A stretch of 64,000 bases of DNA. Origin: Clostridia bacterium. Lineage in GTDB: Bacteria; Bacillota; Peptococcia; DRI-13; UBA5745. The position numbers were made by a program, and so were the translations under genes. The stretch covers positions 186,001-250,000 of the forward strand of contig JAHDMJ010000001.1 in NCBI GenBank assembly GCA_018436095.1, given 5' to 3'. This document shows positions 41,360 through 53,687 of the stretch, piece by piece; position 1 is the first letter of the stretch; every line of letters starts with the position of its first letter. Under the pieces are notes generated by a model that was not told where the DNA came from, ran no database searches, and saw only the letters and a program-made list of their open reading frames with translations.

Positions 41360-41413
41360 TGGCGGAAGAGGTGGGATTCGAACCCACGTGCCCTTGCGCA
41401 CAACTGCATTTCA
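41360..41413 (-). tRNA. 3' fragment of tRNA-Ser(UGA), anticodon to CCA
   Basis: On the minus strand 54 bases read TGAAATGCAG (anticodon UGA onward and 3' anticodon stem), then a long variable arm GTGC/GCAC, a T arm GTGGG-TTCGAAT-CCCAC, an acceptor strand CTCTTCC, a discriminator G and encoded CCA. The 5' half (acceptor, D arm, 5' anticodon stem) is absent, so it is not a functional tRNA gene. This is the typical identity block carried by elements that integrate at a tRNA anticodon loop. It lies just inside the right direct repeat of island B. Confidence 0.85.
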
Positions 41414-41417
41414 GTTA

Positions 41418-41447
41418 TAGAAATTTTCATCCCGCTGTGCTTTTCAA
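41418..41447. repeat. Right copy of 30-bp direct repeat flanking island B
   Basis: Counterpart of 25570-25599 (27 of 30 identical, same orientation). It starts 4 bases from the tRNA-Ser fragment and ends 26 bases before the murA stop. Differences are at positions 12, 17 and 24 of the repeat. Confidence 0.6.
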
Positions 41448-41473
41448 TCTTACTTTCTATTGCTTATCGCCGT

Positions 41474-42724
41474 TTACCGCCGTATCTTGGCCCCCACCTG
41501 CTGCAATTTCTCCACCAGGTTGTCGTAGCCCCGGTCGATCAGGCTGATATTGCCCACCTCCGTGGTGCCCTCCGCCGCCAAGGCCGCAATCACCAAAGCC
41601 ATGCCGGCCCGCAGATCGGTCGACTTCACCGCCGCTCCCTGCAGGTGGCTGGGCCCCTCCACTACGGCGCTGCGGCCGTTGATCCGGATATCCGCCCCCA
41701 TACGGCGCAGCTCTTCGGCATGCATGAAGCGATTCTCAAATACCGTTTCCGTGATGACGCTGGCCCCCTGGGCCTTGGTCATCAGTGCCATAAACTGCGC
41801 CTGCATATCCGTGGGAAAGCCGGGATAAGGCAAAGTCTTAATATCCACGGCCTGCAAAGGCCCCGCGGTCTTGATCTGGAGACTGCTTTCTCCCTCGTAG
41901 ATAAAGCAGCCCACCTCTTCCAATTTGGCGATGACCGGCTTTAAATGGTCGGGAATCACGTTTTCCACAATCAGATCGCCGCCGGTAATGGCGGCGGCAA
42001 TCAGATAGCTGCCGGCTTCGATCCTATCGGGAATCACCTGATGCTCACAACCCGTCAGCTCCGGCACGCCCTCAATCTTGATAATTTTGGTGCCGGCCCC
42101 CCGGACCCGGCCCCCCATGGCATTAAGAAAATTAGCCAGATCCACGATTTCCGGCTCTTCCGCTGTATTTTCCAATATCGTGGTGCCTTTAGCCAAAGCT
42201 GCCGCCATCATCAGGTTTTCCGTAGCTCCTACGCTGGGAAAATCCAGATAAATCCGGGCTCCTTTGAGCCCGGCGGTTTCCGCCAGCACATAGCCGTGCT
42301 CTTTTCTGATGGTAGCCCCCATGGCTTCAAAGCCTTTTAAATGAAGGTCGATGGGCCGGGTGCCGATAGCGCAGCCGCCGGGCATGGAAACCTTGGCTTT
42401 GCCGGTGCGGGCCAGCAAAGGGCCCATTACTAAAATAGAAGCCCGCATTTTGCGCACCATATCATCCGAGGCTTCGCAGCGGGACAAATTCGAGGCGTCA
42501 ACATAAAGATCCTTATCCAAAAAGGAGACCTTGGCTCCCAGACTTTCTAAAACCTGGCTGATCACTTCCACATCGGCCAGCTTAGGCACGTCGATGATGC
42601 GGCAGGGCGTGGAGCTTAGTAATGTAGCGGTAATCACTGGCAAAACGGCGTTTTTCGCACCGCTTACCGTAATGCTTCCTTTTAAACGATGTCCGCCTTC
42701 AATTATGATTTTATCCTCAGACAT
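41474..42724 (-). CDS. murA: UDP-N-acetylglucosamine 1-carboxyvinyltransferase
   Basis: First committed step of peptidoglycan synthesis: transfer of enolpyruvate from PEP to UDP-GlcNAc in the cytoplasm. The 416-residue chain is of normal length, with Lys24-Asn25 (SGAKNAVLP), the catalytic Cys118 in the loop [11 protein letters not shown], which is the fosfomycin target, and the C-terminal [16 protein letters not shown] lies 6 bases before ATG 42724. In many Bacillota murA precedes spoIID; here island B is between them. The V-ATPase operon diverges upstream. Confidence 0.96.
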   Translation of the reverse strand: MSEDKIIIEGGHRLKGSITVSGAKNAVLPVITATLLSSTPCRIIDVPKLADVEVISQVLESLGAKVSFLDKDLYVDASNLSRCEASDDMVRKMRASILVMGPLLARTGKAKVSMPGGCAIGTRPIDLHLKGFEAMGATIRKEHGYVLAETAGLKGARIYLDFPSVGATENLMMAAALAKGTTILENTAEEPEIVDLANFLNAMGGRVRGAGTKIIKIEGVPELTGCEHQVIPDRIEAGSYLIAAAITGGDLIVENVIPDHLKPVIAKLEEVGCFIYEGESSLQIKTAGPLQAVDIKTLPYPGFPTDMQAQFMALMTKAQGASVITETVFENRFMHAEELRRMGADIRINGRSAVVEGPSHLQGAAVKSTDLRAGMALVIAALAAEGTTEVGNISLIDRGYDNLVEKLQQVGAKIRR

Positions 42725-43134
42725 CCCGTTCCTCCTAAATGTCCATAATATCGCCTATACGATAGTTTAACTATCCTTTTAAATATACTTTAGTTTCACC
42801 GAAAACCATTATTTTTAAACGAAGTCTTAATTTCTTTCACCGGTTTCTGCGCCGCCAACAATTGGCAGGCAGCCTTATAAAACAGGGCCGCACACACATC
42901 CGCTATAGATTTTTCTAGCCTCAGTTAGTGCTTTTAACGCATAATAGAGGTATTATAACATAAGTACGCTTAACAGTCTAATACAACCTCAGTTCATCTG
43001 TCAACGCTTAAATTTCCATTATTTTCAATTTATTTTTGCCTAATTATCCCTCCATTTTTTCCTGGTTTTAGCCTGACGATTATCTTATACTTTGATTCTC
43101 GTTAAGAGACTATTAAGAAACACAGGAAAAACTC
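42725..43134. other. Gene-free region between murA and the V-ATPase operon
   Basis: About 400 A+T-rich bases with no convincing gene. It must hold the murA promoter on the minus strand; I could not choose one confidently. Short Bacillota-like -10 boxes are frequent here because of base composition. Confidence 0.5.
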
Positions 43135-43163
43135 TTGTATTCCCCGGGGGAAAAGAATATAAT
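43135..43163 (+). promoter_or_regulatory. Sigma-A-type promoter of the V-ATPase operon
   Basis: -35 TTGTAT (43135-43140), 17-base spacer containing CCCCGGGGG, -10 TATAAT (43158-43163). Transcription would start near 43170 and leave a leader of about 165 bases before ntpF. Confidence 0.7.
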
Positions 43164-43169
43164 AGTAAG

Positions 43170-43335
43170 TAAATGTTTTCACAAGCATAAAAAATGAGTG
43201 AAGTCTTTTTCCCTGTTTCTAACGAGGCATCGGTATCTGTTCATCGTCTGCTTACGGTATTCACCACCTGCCCCGGTGGGCGGTATCTATTGTCTCGTTA
43301 TCAATAAAAAATTCATGGACAAGGCAGGTGAGAAC
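43170..43335 (+). promoter_or_regulatory. Structured leader of the V-ATPase operon
   Basis: About 165 untranslated bases with several pairings: CCACC/GGTGG around 43263-43278, TAACGAG (43219-43225) with CTCGTTA further on, and three copies of CGGTAT. The long structured leader before a sodium-pump operon suggests RNA-level control, possibly a riboswitch. I cannot match it to a known class by eye. Confidence 0.35.
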
Positions 43336-43649
43336 ATGTCACTGGAAGCAATTAAGGTTATTGCGGTAGCTGAATCTGATGCAGAAAAGCAGCGGCTTGA
43401 GGCCTTGGCGGAAGCCAAGCGGATCGTCGCAGCAGCAGAAGCTGCCGGTAAGGATGAGGTGCAGAAGGCTAAAGATGCAGCAGACGCCCAGGTACTCAGC
43501 CTCTGTCAGGAGGCCGAAGCCCAGGGAAAAGCAGCGCTGGCCCAAGCCACTCAAGACATTCAGGCTAATTGCCGTACTCTGGAAACAGAAGCGGCAGCCA
43601 GACTGGATCAGGCGGTAGCAATTATTGTGGAAAGGGTAGTGAGCGGCTG

Positions 43650-43650
<1 letters not shown>
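43336..43650 (+). CDS. ntpF: V-type ATPase subunit G/H (peripheral stalk)
   Basis: Protein of 104 residues, nearly all one Ala/Glu/Gln-rich coiled coil (AEKQRLEALAEAKRIVAAAEAA), which with NtpE forms the peripheral stalk linking A3B3 to subunit I. ATG 43336 follows GGCAGGTGAG; the longer frame from 43198 lacks a coiled-coil start and lies in the leader. First gene of an operon in the exact order of E. hirae ntpFIKECGABD. Confidence 0.85.
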
Positions 43651-46102
<2,452 letters not shown>

Positions 46103-46148
46103 TGCCGGAGCACAGCCTGTCCAACCAATACGTAAGGGAGATGGTTCT

Positions 46149-46748
46149 ATGAACGGAATCGATAAAATCGCCGGCAAAATCGCCGCGGACGCCGGGAAGG
46201 AAATAGAATCCATTCTGGCCCAGGCCCAGTCGGAAGCTGCAGCCATTGCGGAAAAATACGCGGTGCAAGCCAAGGCTGAAAGCGATAAAATCCTGGCCTC
46301 CGGCCAGGAACAAGCAAAAGATATCCGCCGCCGGGCCGATTCTGCCGCCGATCAGGAGGCCAAGCAGCAGCTTTTAGCTACCAAGCAAAAGATGCTGACC
46401 CGGGCCTTTGATGAAGCGTTGCAAAAACTGCTGGCTCTGCCGGCAGAAGAATACGCCGCTCTTTTAGCCGGGCTGGCCGCCAAGGCCGCCTCCAGCGGCA
46501 GCGAAGAGATTATCCTGTCAGCAAAAGACAGGGAAGCTCTGGGCCAGAAAGTGCTGGCCGGCGCCAATCAGCTTTTGGAGAAAGCCGGCAAAAAAGCCGC
46601 CCTGACCCTATCTTCAGAAACAAGGCCCTTTATCGGCGGTTTATTGCTGAAATCCGGCGATGTGGAAGTAAACTGTACCCTGGACACCATCCTGCGCCTG
46701 TCAAAAGAGGATCTGGCTCTTGAGGTGGCGGCAGCGTTATTCGCGTAA
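46149..46748 (+). CDS. ntpE: V-type ATPase subunit E (peripheral stalk)
   Basis: Protein of 199 residues: N-terminal long coiled coil (AQSEAAAIAEKYAVQAKAES) and a globular C-terminus (ETRPFIGGLLLKSGDVEVNCTLDTIL) that contacts the A/B head. It pairs with NtpF. GGGAGATGG precedes ATG 46149. A short 46-base gap follows ntpK. Confidence 0.9.
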   Translation: MNGIDKIAGKIAADAGKEIESILAQAQSEAAAIAEKYAVQAKAESDKILASGQEQAKDIRRRADSAADQEAKQQLLATKQKMLTRAFDEALQKLLALPAEEYAALLAGLAAKAASSGSEEIILSAKDREALGQKVLAGANQLLEKAGKKAALTLSSETRPFIGGLLLKSGDVEVNCTLDTILRLSKEDLALEVAAALFA

Positions 46749-46783
46749 ACGCTGTTTGCGCAAAGCGGAAGGAAGTGCGTAAC

Positions 46784-47788
46784 TTGGCGAAACATAAGAT
46801 ACAGGATACCGATTATTTATATGCCAGCGCACGTATCAAAAGCATGGAAAAAAACTTGCTCTCCCGGGATAAGCTGGAGCGCATGAGCGAGGCCAAAACC
46901 CTGGAAGATGCCCTGAAGCTGCTGGACGAGGCTGGCTGGCGGTCAATCGCCAGCCCTACCATGGCAGCCGTGGAGGAGGTTTTGGCAAGCCGCCGCAGCG
47001 AAGCCTTTGCTTTGGTACGAAGCCTGGCGCCGGATAAGCGGCTGCCTGATGTATTTCTGATTAAGTATGATTATCATAATTTAAAAGTCTTGTTGAAAAG
47101 CGAGGCCACCGGTGAAAATGCCGACGCCTTATTGATTGACGCCGGAAGGCTTTCCTGCCGGCAGCTAAAAACCATGCTGGCCGAAGACAGCTTTGCCGCC
47201 ATGAACAAAAATATGGCCCAAAGCGTGGAAGAAGCCAGGGATGTTTTGGCCCGGACCCAGGATCCTCAGCTTTTAGACCTTATTCTAGATAAGGCCATGT
47301 TTGCCGACATGCTGGAAATGGCCGATTCTCTAGGTCTGCGTTACCTCCGCAACTACGTGGCCCTGATGATTGACAGCGTCAATCTGCGGCTGACCGTACG
47401 CTTGCGGCGGATGGGCAAGGGCCTGGAGGTATTGCGCTACGCCCTGATTCCCGGCGGCGATATTGCTGTCTCCCGGCTTTTAGGAGACGTAACGCCGGAT
47501 ATCATCGAAAACGTTTATCACACTTCTCCTTTGGCTGCGGCTGCGCAAGCCGGTGCCCAGGCCCTTCGGGGGGAGGCCTCTTTATCCGCTGTGGACTTGG
47601 CCTGCGACGACGTGCTGCTGAATTATTTGAAGAGCGCAAAATACGTAGCTTTCGGCGCCGAGCCTCTCATCGGCTATCTGGCGGCGGTGGAAGCGGAGTT
47701 GACGGCGGTGCGGACGGTAATCACCGGCCGGCTGGCAGGCCTGGCCCCGGAAATGATTACGGAAAGGCTGAGGGAAACTTATGTATAA
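46784..47788 (+). CDS. ntpC: V-type ATPase subunit C (rotor-linking d-like subunit)
   Basis: Protein of 334 residues, all helical, matching the V-type subunit C/d family (YLYASARIKSMEKNLL at the start, FLIKYDYHNLKVLLKSE in the middle). It sits on the proteolipid ring and couples it to the central stalk. TTG 46784 is preferred over GTG 46775, which lies within the ribosome binding site GGAAGGAAG. Confidence 0.88.
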   Translation: MAKHKIQDTDYLYASARIKSMEKNLLSRDKLERMSEAKTLEDALKLLDEAGWRSIASPTMAAVEEVLASRRSEAFALVRSLAPDKRLPDVFLIKYDYHNLKVLLKSEATGENADALLIDAGRLSCRQLKTMLAEDSFAAMNKNMAQSVEEARDVLARTQDPQLLDLILDKAMFADMLEMADSLGLRYLRNYVALMIDSVNLRLTVRLRRMGKGLEVLRYALIPGGDIAVSRLLGDVTPDIIENVYHTSPLAAAAQAGAQALRGEASLSAVDLACDDVLLNYLKSAKYVAFGAEPLIGYLAAVEAELTAVRTVITGRLAGLAPEMITERLRETYV

Positions 47789-48098
47789 GATTGCTGTTAT
47801 TGGCGACCGGGACAGTGCCCTCGGTTTTAAAGCCTTAGGTTTGGAGACGGTTTTTGCCGACACTGCTGAGGAAGCAAGGGCTGCAATTCACCGCCTGGCT
47901 GCGGAAGATTGCGCCGTGATTTATCTGACGGAGCAGTTGGCCCAAGAAATCCCCTGCGATATTGACCGCTACGCCAACGCTGTCCGGCCTGCCATCATCC
48001 TGATTCCCGGCAAAACCGGCTCTTTGGGCATTGGTATCGAAAATGTTAACAAGGCTGTGGAAAAAGCCGTGGGCTCCAATATATTAAAGAACGAATAG
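47781..48098 (+). CDS. ntpG: V-type ATPase subunit F (central stalk)
   Basis: Protein of 105 residues with the Rossmann-like subunit F fold: KIAVIGDRDSALGFKALGLET at the start and VIYLTEQLAQEI in the middle. It overlaps the ntpC end by 8 bases. It regulates and stabilises the DF central stalk. Confidence 0.92.
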   Translation: MYKIAVIGDRDSALGFKALGLETVFADTAEEARAAIHRLAAEDCAVIYLTEQLAQEIPCDIDRYANAVRPAIILIPGKTGSLGIGIENVNKAVEKAVGSNILKNE

Positions 48099-48113
48099 GT
48101 GGGTGATAACGAT

Positions 48114-49889
48114 ATGCAAACAGGCAAAATACTAAAGGTGGCCGGTCCGCTGATTACTGCCACAGGCCTGAAAGACGCCAATATGTTTGACGTGGTTCAG
48201 GTGGGCAGCCAAAAGCTGATCGGTGAAATCCTGGAGATGAGGGGCGATCAGGCCTCCATTCAGGTATATGAAGAAACTGCTGGTATCGGCCCCGGCGACG
48301 TGGTAGCCACCACCGGTTCTCCTCTGTCCGTGGAATTAGGCCCCGGCATGATCGAAACCATTTACGACGGCATCCAGAGGCCTTTGGAAGCCATCCGGGC
48401 AATCGCCGGCTCCAGCATCACCAGAGGCATCCAGGTGCCTCCCATCAGCTACACCAAGCTGTGGAAATTTGAACCCACAGTGCAGCCCGGCACCAAAGTG
48501 GTGGGCGGCGATATCATCGGCGAGGTTCAGGAAACCAGCATCATACGCCATAAAGTTATGATTCCCCCCAAAATGGCCGGCACCATCAAGGAGATTAAAG
48601 AAGGGGAGTTCACCGTCAAAGATACCGTCGGTATTTTAACTTTGGAAGACGGCTCCGAAACTCCTCTGACCATGATGCAAAAATGGCCGGTCCGGGTAGG
48701 CCGCCCTTATAAGGAAAAGCTGCCCCCCAACGTGCCCATGAATACGGGCCAGCGGGTTATCGACACCCTTTTCCCCATCGCTAAAGGCGGCACCGCTGCC
48801 GTTCCCGGCCCCTTCGGCTCCGGCAAGACCGTGGTTCAGCATCAGCTGGCCAAATGGTCCGACGTGGAAATCGTGGTTTATATCGGCTGCGGCGAGCGGG
48901 GCAATGAGATGACCGACGTACTGCGGGAATTCCCGGAGCTGAAAGACCCCCGTACCGGCGAGAGCCTGATGAAGCGTACTGTCTTGATTGCCAATACTTC
49001 CGATATGCCGGTGGCCGCCCGTGAGGCTTCCGTTTATACGGGCATCACCATTGCCGAATACTTCCGGGATATGGGCTATTCCGTAGCCGTTATCGCCGAC
49101 TCCACTTCCCGTTGGGCCGAGGCCTTGCGCGAGATGTCCGGCCGACTGGAAGAGATGCCCGGTGAGGAAGGCTATCCCGCCTACCTGTCCTCCCGTTTGG
49201 CCCAGTTTTATGAACGGGCCGGTTACGTCCGCTGCCTGGGCAGCGACGACCGCCGGGCTGCTTTAAGCGCCATCGGCGCCGTTTCACCTCCCGGCGGCGA
49301 TATCTCCGAGCCGGTTTCCCAGGCTACCTTGCGTATCGTTAAGGTCTTCTGGGGCCTGGACGCCAGCCTGGCCTATGCCCGTCATTTCCCCGCCATCAAC
49401 TGGCTGAACAGCTATTCGCTGTATGAAGACCGTCTGGCCGGCTGGTTTAACGAAAACGTCCATAAGGACTTTATGGCCCAGCGGGGCGAAACCATGCGGC
49501 TGCTGCAGCAGGAAAGCGAACTCAATGAAATCGTGCGCCTGGTAGGTATCGACGCCTTATCTCCCCAGGACCGCCTTACGATGGAAACGGCCAGAATGAT
49601 TCGTGAAGACTTCCTGCAGCAAAATGCTTTCGTGGATACGGATGCTTATACGCCCTTCGGCAAGCAGTTCGCTCTCCTCCGTCTAATTCTGGAATATTAC
49701 CGCCAGGGCAAGGTTGCTTTGGACGCCTGCGCCGATATGAACAAGCTCTTTAGCATTCCCGCCCGGGATAAAATCGGCCGGGCCAAAGACGTTGACGAAA
49801 GCGAATATGAGAAAGTCTTTGGCTTTATTATGGAAGAGATGACGGCTCAGATCGATGCTCTCATCGAAGCAGGAGGTGACGCCCAGTGA
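48114..49889 (+). CDS. ntpA: V-type ATPase catalytic subunit A
   Basis: Catalytic subunit of 591 residues. P-loop GPFGSGKTV near residue 230, the [10 protein letters not shown] segment with catalytic Glu (about 255-265), and the bulge/non-homologous region of V-type A subunits (about 110-185) are all present. ATG 48114 has AGGTGG upstream; GTG 48099 belongs to the ribosome binding site area. The stop overlaps ntpB (GTGA). Confidence 0.96.
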   Translation: MQTGKILKVAGPLITATGLKDANMFDVVQVGSQKLIGEILEMRGDQASIQVYEETAGIGPGDVVATTGSPLSVELGPGMIETIYDGIQRPLEAIRAIAGSSITRGIQVPPISYTKLWKFEPTVQPGTKVVGGDIIGEVQETSIIRHKVMIPPKMAGTIKEIKEGEFTVKDTVGILTLEDGSETPLTMMQKWPVRVGRPYKEKLPPNVPMNTGQRVIDTLFPIAKGGTAAVPGPFGSGKTVVQHQLAKWSDVEIVVYIGCGERGNEMTDVLREFPELKDPRTGESLMKRTVLIANTSDMPVAAREASVYTGITIAEYFRDMGYSVAVIADSTSRWAEALREMSGRLEEMPGEEGYPAYLSSRLAQFYERAGYVRCLGSDDRRAALSAIGAVSPPGGDISEPVSQATLRIVKVFWGLDASLAYARHFPAINWLNSYSLYEDRLAGWFNENVHKDFMAQRGETMRLLQQESELNEIVRLVGIDALSPQDRLTMETARMIREDFLQQNAFVDTDAYTPFGKQFALLRLILEYYRQGKVALDACADMNKLFSIPARDKIGRAKDVDESEYEKVFGFIMEEMTAQIDALIEAGGDAQ

Positions 49890-51262
49890 TTAAGGAATAT
49901 CGTACTATACAGGAAGTAGCCGGTCCGCTGATGCTGATCCGGGACGTAGAAAACGTCACCTACGACGAATTAGGAGAAATTCAGCTGCAAAGCGGTGAAA
50001 CCCGCCGCTGCCGGGTTCTGGAAATCAACGGCAGCAATGCTCTGGTTCAGCTTTTTGAAAGCTCCTCCGGCATCAACCTGGCCGGTTCCAAGGTGCGCTT
50101 TCTGGGTCACGGCATCGAGCTGGCTGTCTCCGGCGATATGCTGGGCCGGGTTTTCGACGGCATGGGCAACCCCATTGACGGCGGTCCGGAGATTCTGGCC
50201 GAAAAGAAAATGGACATCAACGGCCTGCCTACCAACCCCGCTGCCCGGGACTATCCCAATGAGTTTATCCAGACGGGTATTTCCGCCATCGACGGCTTAA
50301 ACACCCTGGTTCGCGGCCAGAAGCTGCCGGTATTCTCCGGCTCCGGTATGCCCCACGCCAATCTGGGCGCTCAGATTGCCCGCCAGGCCAAGGTGCTGTC
50401 CGAGGATTCCAAATTTGCCGTTGTGTTTGCCGCCGTGGGCATTACCTTTGAAGAAGCCGACTTCTTCATCTCCGACTTCAAACGTACCGGTGCTATTGAC
50501 CGTACCGTATTGTTCATGAACCTGGCCAACGATCCGGCCATCGAACGTATCGCCACCCCCCGTATGGCTTTGACTGCTGCGGAGTATCTGGCCTACGAAA
50601 AGAAGATGCAGGTGCTGGTCATCATCACCGATATTACCAACTACGCCGAAGCTCTGCGGGAGGTTTCCGCCGCCCGCAAAGAAGTACCGGGCCGCCGGGG
50701 CTATCCCGGTTATCTCTACACCGACTTGGCCACCATGTACGAAAGAGCCGGCCGCCGTTTGGACAACGATGGCTCCATCACCATGATCCCCATTCTGTCC
50801 ATGCCGGAAGATGACAAGACCCATCCCATTCCCGACCTTACCGGTTACATCACCGAAGGCCAGATCATCCTTTCCCGGGAGCTTTACCGCAAAGGCCTGA
50901 TGCCGCCCATCGACGTGCTGCCTTCTTTGTCCCGTCTCAAGGATAAGGGCATCGGCGCCGGCAAAACCAGGGAAGACCATGCCGGTACCATGAACCAGTT
51001 ATTTGCGGCTTACGCCAAAGGTAAGGACGCCAAAGAGCTGATGACCATTTTAGGTGAAGCGGCCCTGACGGACGTGGACAAAAAATACGCTCAATTTGCC
51101 GAGGCCTTTGAGAGGCGTTATGTTTCCCAGGGTTACGATACCAACCGCTCCATCGAGGAAACCCTGGATCTGGGCTGGGAGCTGCTGACCATCCTGCCCA
51201 AAAACGAGCTGAAGCGTATCAAGCCGGAGATTATTGAAAAATACTGGCCCATCAAAGATTAA
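49886..51262 (+). CDS. ntpB: V-type ATPase subunit B
   Basis: Non-catalytic nucleotide-site subunit of 458 residues that alternates with A in the head. It shows the F1-alpha/beta-like core without a canonical P-loop ([18 protein letters not shown] replaces it), and [23 protein letters not shown] with the conserved Arg finger region. GTG 49886 overlaps the ntpA stop and follows GGAGGTG. Confidence 0.96.
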   Translation: MIKEYRTIQEVAGPLMLIRDVENVTYDELGEIQLQSGETRRCRVLEINGSNALVQLFESSSGINLAGSKVRFLGHGIELAVSGDMLGRVFDGMGNPIDGGPEILAEKKMDINGLPTNPAARDYPNEFIQTGISAIDGLNTLVRGQKLPVFSGSGMPHANLGAQIARQAKVLSEDSKFAVVFAAVGITFEEADFFISDFKRTGAIDRTVLFMNLANDPAIERIATPRMALTAAEYLAYEKKMQVLVIITDITNYAEALREVSAARKEVPGRRGYPGYLYTDLATMYERAGRRLDNDGSITMIPILSMPEDDKTHPIPDLTGYITEGQIILSRELYRKGLMPPIDVLPSLSRLKDKGIGAGKTREDHAGTMNQLFAAYAKGKDAKELMTILGEAALTDVDKKYAQFAEAFERRYVSQGYDTNRSIEETLDLGWELLTILPKNELKRIKPEIIEKYWPIKD

Positions 51263-51275
51263 GGAGGGGTTTTAA

Positions 51276-51983
51276 ATGGCACGCCTTAATGTAAACCCCA
51301 CCCGGATGGAGCAGACCCGGTTGAAACGGCGGCTGGCCACGGCCAAACGGGGCCATAAGCTGCTGAAGGATAAGCGGGATGAGCTGATGCGGCAGTTCCT
51401 GGAGATCGTCCGCCACAACCTGGAGCTCCGCAAAAAAGTGGAAAAGGCCCTGCAAAAAGCCCACCGCAGTTTCACCATTGCCAGCGCCGTCATGTCGCCG
51501 GAGATGCTGGAGGAAGCTTTAATGTATCCCAAGCAGAGCGTTTCCCTGGAGCTGTGCACCAAAAACATCATGTCCGTTAACGTGCCGGTCTACCAGTTCA
51601 AAATGAAAAGCGACGATCCCGCCGAGATTTTTCCCTACGGTTTTGCCACCACCTCCGGGGAGCTGGACGATGCGGTCCTGGCTTTATCCCAGACCCTCCA
51701 GGATCTGCTGGAGCTGGCTCAGTCGGAAAAAACCGCTCAGATGCTGGCCCAGGAAATCGAGAAAACCCGCCGCCGGGTCAACGCCCTGGAATACGTGATG
51801 ATTCCTCAGCTTGAGGAAACCATCAAGTACATCCGGATGAAGCTGGAGGAAAATGAACGGGGCAATACTTCCCGGCTCATGAAGGTAAAGGATATGATGC
51901 TGGAAGAGCAGCGTCAGAAAAACATCCGGCAGGACCAGGAGATCTACGAAGCCCACTGCCTCAGCTTTGAGGCGAAAAAATAG
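51276..51983 (+). CDS. ntpD: V-type ATPase subunit D (central stalk)
   Basis: Protein of 235 residues, long antiparallel coiled coil: [35 protein letters not shown] at the start and [21 protein letters not shown] near residue 165. It is the rotating shaft inside the A3B3 head. AAGGAGGGG precedes ATG 51276. Last gene of the operon; a terminator follows. E. hirae ntpH and ntpJ have no counterpart here. Confidence 0.95.
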   Translation: MARLNVNPTRMEQTRLKRRLATAKRGHKLLKDKRDELMRQFLEIVRHNLELRKKVEKALQKAHRSFTIASAVMSPEMLEEALMYPKQSVSLELCTKNIMSVNVPVYQFKMKSDDPAEIFPYGFATTSGELDDAVLALSQTLQDLLELAQSEKTAQMLAQEIEKTRRRVNALEYVMIPQLEETIKYIRMKLEENERGNTSRLMKVKDMMLEEQRQKNIRQDQEIYEAHCLSFEAKK

Positions 51984-52050
51984 TTCGGGAAATACCGGGC
52001 AAATAACCCGGCGCCTGCCAGATGATTTAACACCACCGCTAAAAAGACCA

Positions 52051-52084
52051 GGAGCTGTCTCAAATGAGACAGCTCCCTTTTATT
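52051..52084 (+). terminator. Terminator of the V-ATPase operon
   Basis: A perfect 12-bp stem GGAGCTGTCTCA/TGAGACAGCTCC with a two-base loop, followed by CTTTTATT. It lies 68 bases after the ntpD stop. Confidence 0.92.
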
Positions 52085-52693
52085 ACGCGGACACTTCAGC
52101 ACACCACTTTAGTACGTGGCCCCGGCTTGCAGCTTGGCTGGAGATCTGGCCGGGGCAGTGCCCCGGGGCAGTGGCCGGCAGCGCCCCCCGATTTTGTTCA
52201 ATTTTTTCGGTTGTGTGGAGGTCTTCGCCACAGCCTGTGCAAATTTTTCGCCTGTGTGGAGGTCTTCGCCACAGCCTGTGCAAATTTTTCGCTTGTGTGG
52301 AGGTCTTCACCACAGCCTGTGCAAATTTTTCGCTTGTGGGTAAATTTCCCCAGCTCTCTTTTTGAAAGAGTGCAATATTTTTGGTTCTATGCCAAATTAA
52401 GGCCGTTTTCCGCAAAAAATTGGGGATCTGTCAAATGTACCTACACACAACCGTAAATTTTGCTCATCTAGTTGCGGCCACTTACATACAACCGCAAATT
52501 TTGCACATTTCACTGCCGGGAAGCGCCGGACAACACCGCACAGCACAGGTCAGTGCCAAGATCGCCAGCAGCGCAGGTCAGCGCCAGGCGCCGCCGACGG
52601 CCCATCCGCGCCGGGCCGCGTTGGCCAGCTCCGGCCCCGCCCACAATCCCTCCGGCCCTTCCGTCCCCCAGACCTGCTATTCCCTACTTCTTC
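52085..52693. repeat. Noncoding repeat region with 41-bp tandem units
   Basis: No gene is supported. Three 41-bp units run head to tail (52212-52252, 52253-52293, 52294-52334) with a partial fourth. Each contains TGTGG/CCACA as a hairpin and the segment TGTGCAAATTTTTCGC. Two degenerate, inverted relatives of that segment follow (near 52443-52465 and 52485-52507: ACAACCGYAAATTTTGC). The period is not a multiple of three and all frames are broken, supporting a noncoding role. Confidence 0.8.
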
Positions 52694-53563
52694 TTAGCGG
52701 CGGCCTTTGGCCTTGCTCTGCCGGAAGGTCAGCTTGCCGATGGGCTTGGCCGGCTTGTCCTGCTTAGCCGGAGCCGCCTCCCCATCCTTGTTTCTGATAT
52801 ACGTATGCTTAACGCTGGGGTTATTGGTGGCCCGGTGCTCAATATCGAAAGCACCCAGGGATTTGACAAACTGGGTCAGCTTGGGGTAGCCGTAATTGCG
52901 GGAGTCGAAGTCCGGCTGCTGCTTATTGAGGACGCTGCCTACCATGCCCAGGAAAGCCCAGCCATCCTCTTCCGAGGTGTCTTCCACGATCTTTCGGATC
53001 ACCTTGACGATCTCCTCCCGGCTGGCGATGTTGGATTGGGCAGCGGCTTCCGCCAAAGCCAGATTTTTGCTCCCTTTGGCGCCGGCGCCGTTGCCGGCCT
53101 CCTCCTCATCTGCCCCCAATACTTCGCCGGAGACCAGCACTTCCAAATACTTAAAGACCTCGCAGGCGGAGATAAAGGGCTGGGGCGTCTTTTTCTCGCC
53201 CATGCCGATGACCTGCCGGCCTGCCTCCCGCAGCCGGGCCGCTAATCTGGTGAAGTCGCTGTCGCTGGAAACGATGCAGAAACTGTCCACATGGCCCGTA
53301 TATAGAATATCCATGGCGTCAATGATTAAAGCGGAGTCAGTGGCGTTTTTGCCGCTGGTGTAGCTGTATTGCTGCACCGGAGTAATGGAATACGTCAAAA
53401 GCAGGCTTTTCCAGCTGCCCATTTCCGGCTTGGTCCAATCGCTGTAAATCCTTTTATAAGTAGGTATGCCATACTTGGACAACTCATTCAAAATCGGCTT
53501 GATGTATTTATAGGATACATTGTCGGCGTCAATCAGCACGGCGATTCTTTTTTCAATATCCAT
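52694..53563 (-). CDS. NYN-domain (PIN-like) protein with OST-HTH/LOTUS domain
   Basis: Protein of 289 residues. The NYN nuclease domain (about 1-150) starts VLIDADNVS with the metal-binding Asp, and has ATDSALIIDAMDIL and SSDSDFTRLA with further acidic residues. A Gly/Ala linker leads to an OST-HTH/LOTUS-like domain (about 180-260, EEDGWAFLGMVGSVLNKQQPDFDSRNYGYPKLTQFVKSL). The tail is Lys/Pro-rich. LabA/NYN proteins of this layout are thought to process RNA. ATG 53563 has GGGAGGA upstream. Confidence 0.85.
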   Translation of the reverse strand: MDIEKRIAVLIDADNVSYKYIKPILNELSKYGIPTYKRIYSDWTKPEMGSWKSLLLTYSITPVQQYSYTSGKNATDSALIIDAMDILYTGHVDSFCIVSSDSDFTRLAARLREAGRQVIGMGEKKTPQPFISACEVFKYLEVLVSGEVLGADEEEAGNGAGAKGSKNLALAEAAAQSNIASREEIVKVIRKIVEDTSEEDGWAFLGMVGSVLNKQQPDFDSRNYGYPKLTQFVKSLGAFDIEHRATNNPSVKHTYIRNKDGEAAPAKQDKPAKPIGKLTFRQSKAKGRR

Positions 53564-53687
53564 AATTCCTCCCTCAGGCCATTGCAATTTTTATGCATTT
53601 CCATTAACCTAAATGATATAGCCTTTACACCGGAAATACAAGCCAAGAGTTTCGACTGATTATTTATTAATTTTTTGGAGGCAGATC

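Noticed and set aside
43198-43335. Upstream extension of ntpF
   Set aside because: The extra residues are not coiled coil and fall in the structured leader; ATG 43336 has its own ribosome binding site.
52212-52340. CRISPR array
   Set aside because: The 41-bp units are contiguous with no unique spacers, and there are no cas genes in the window.
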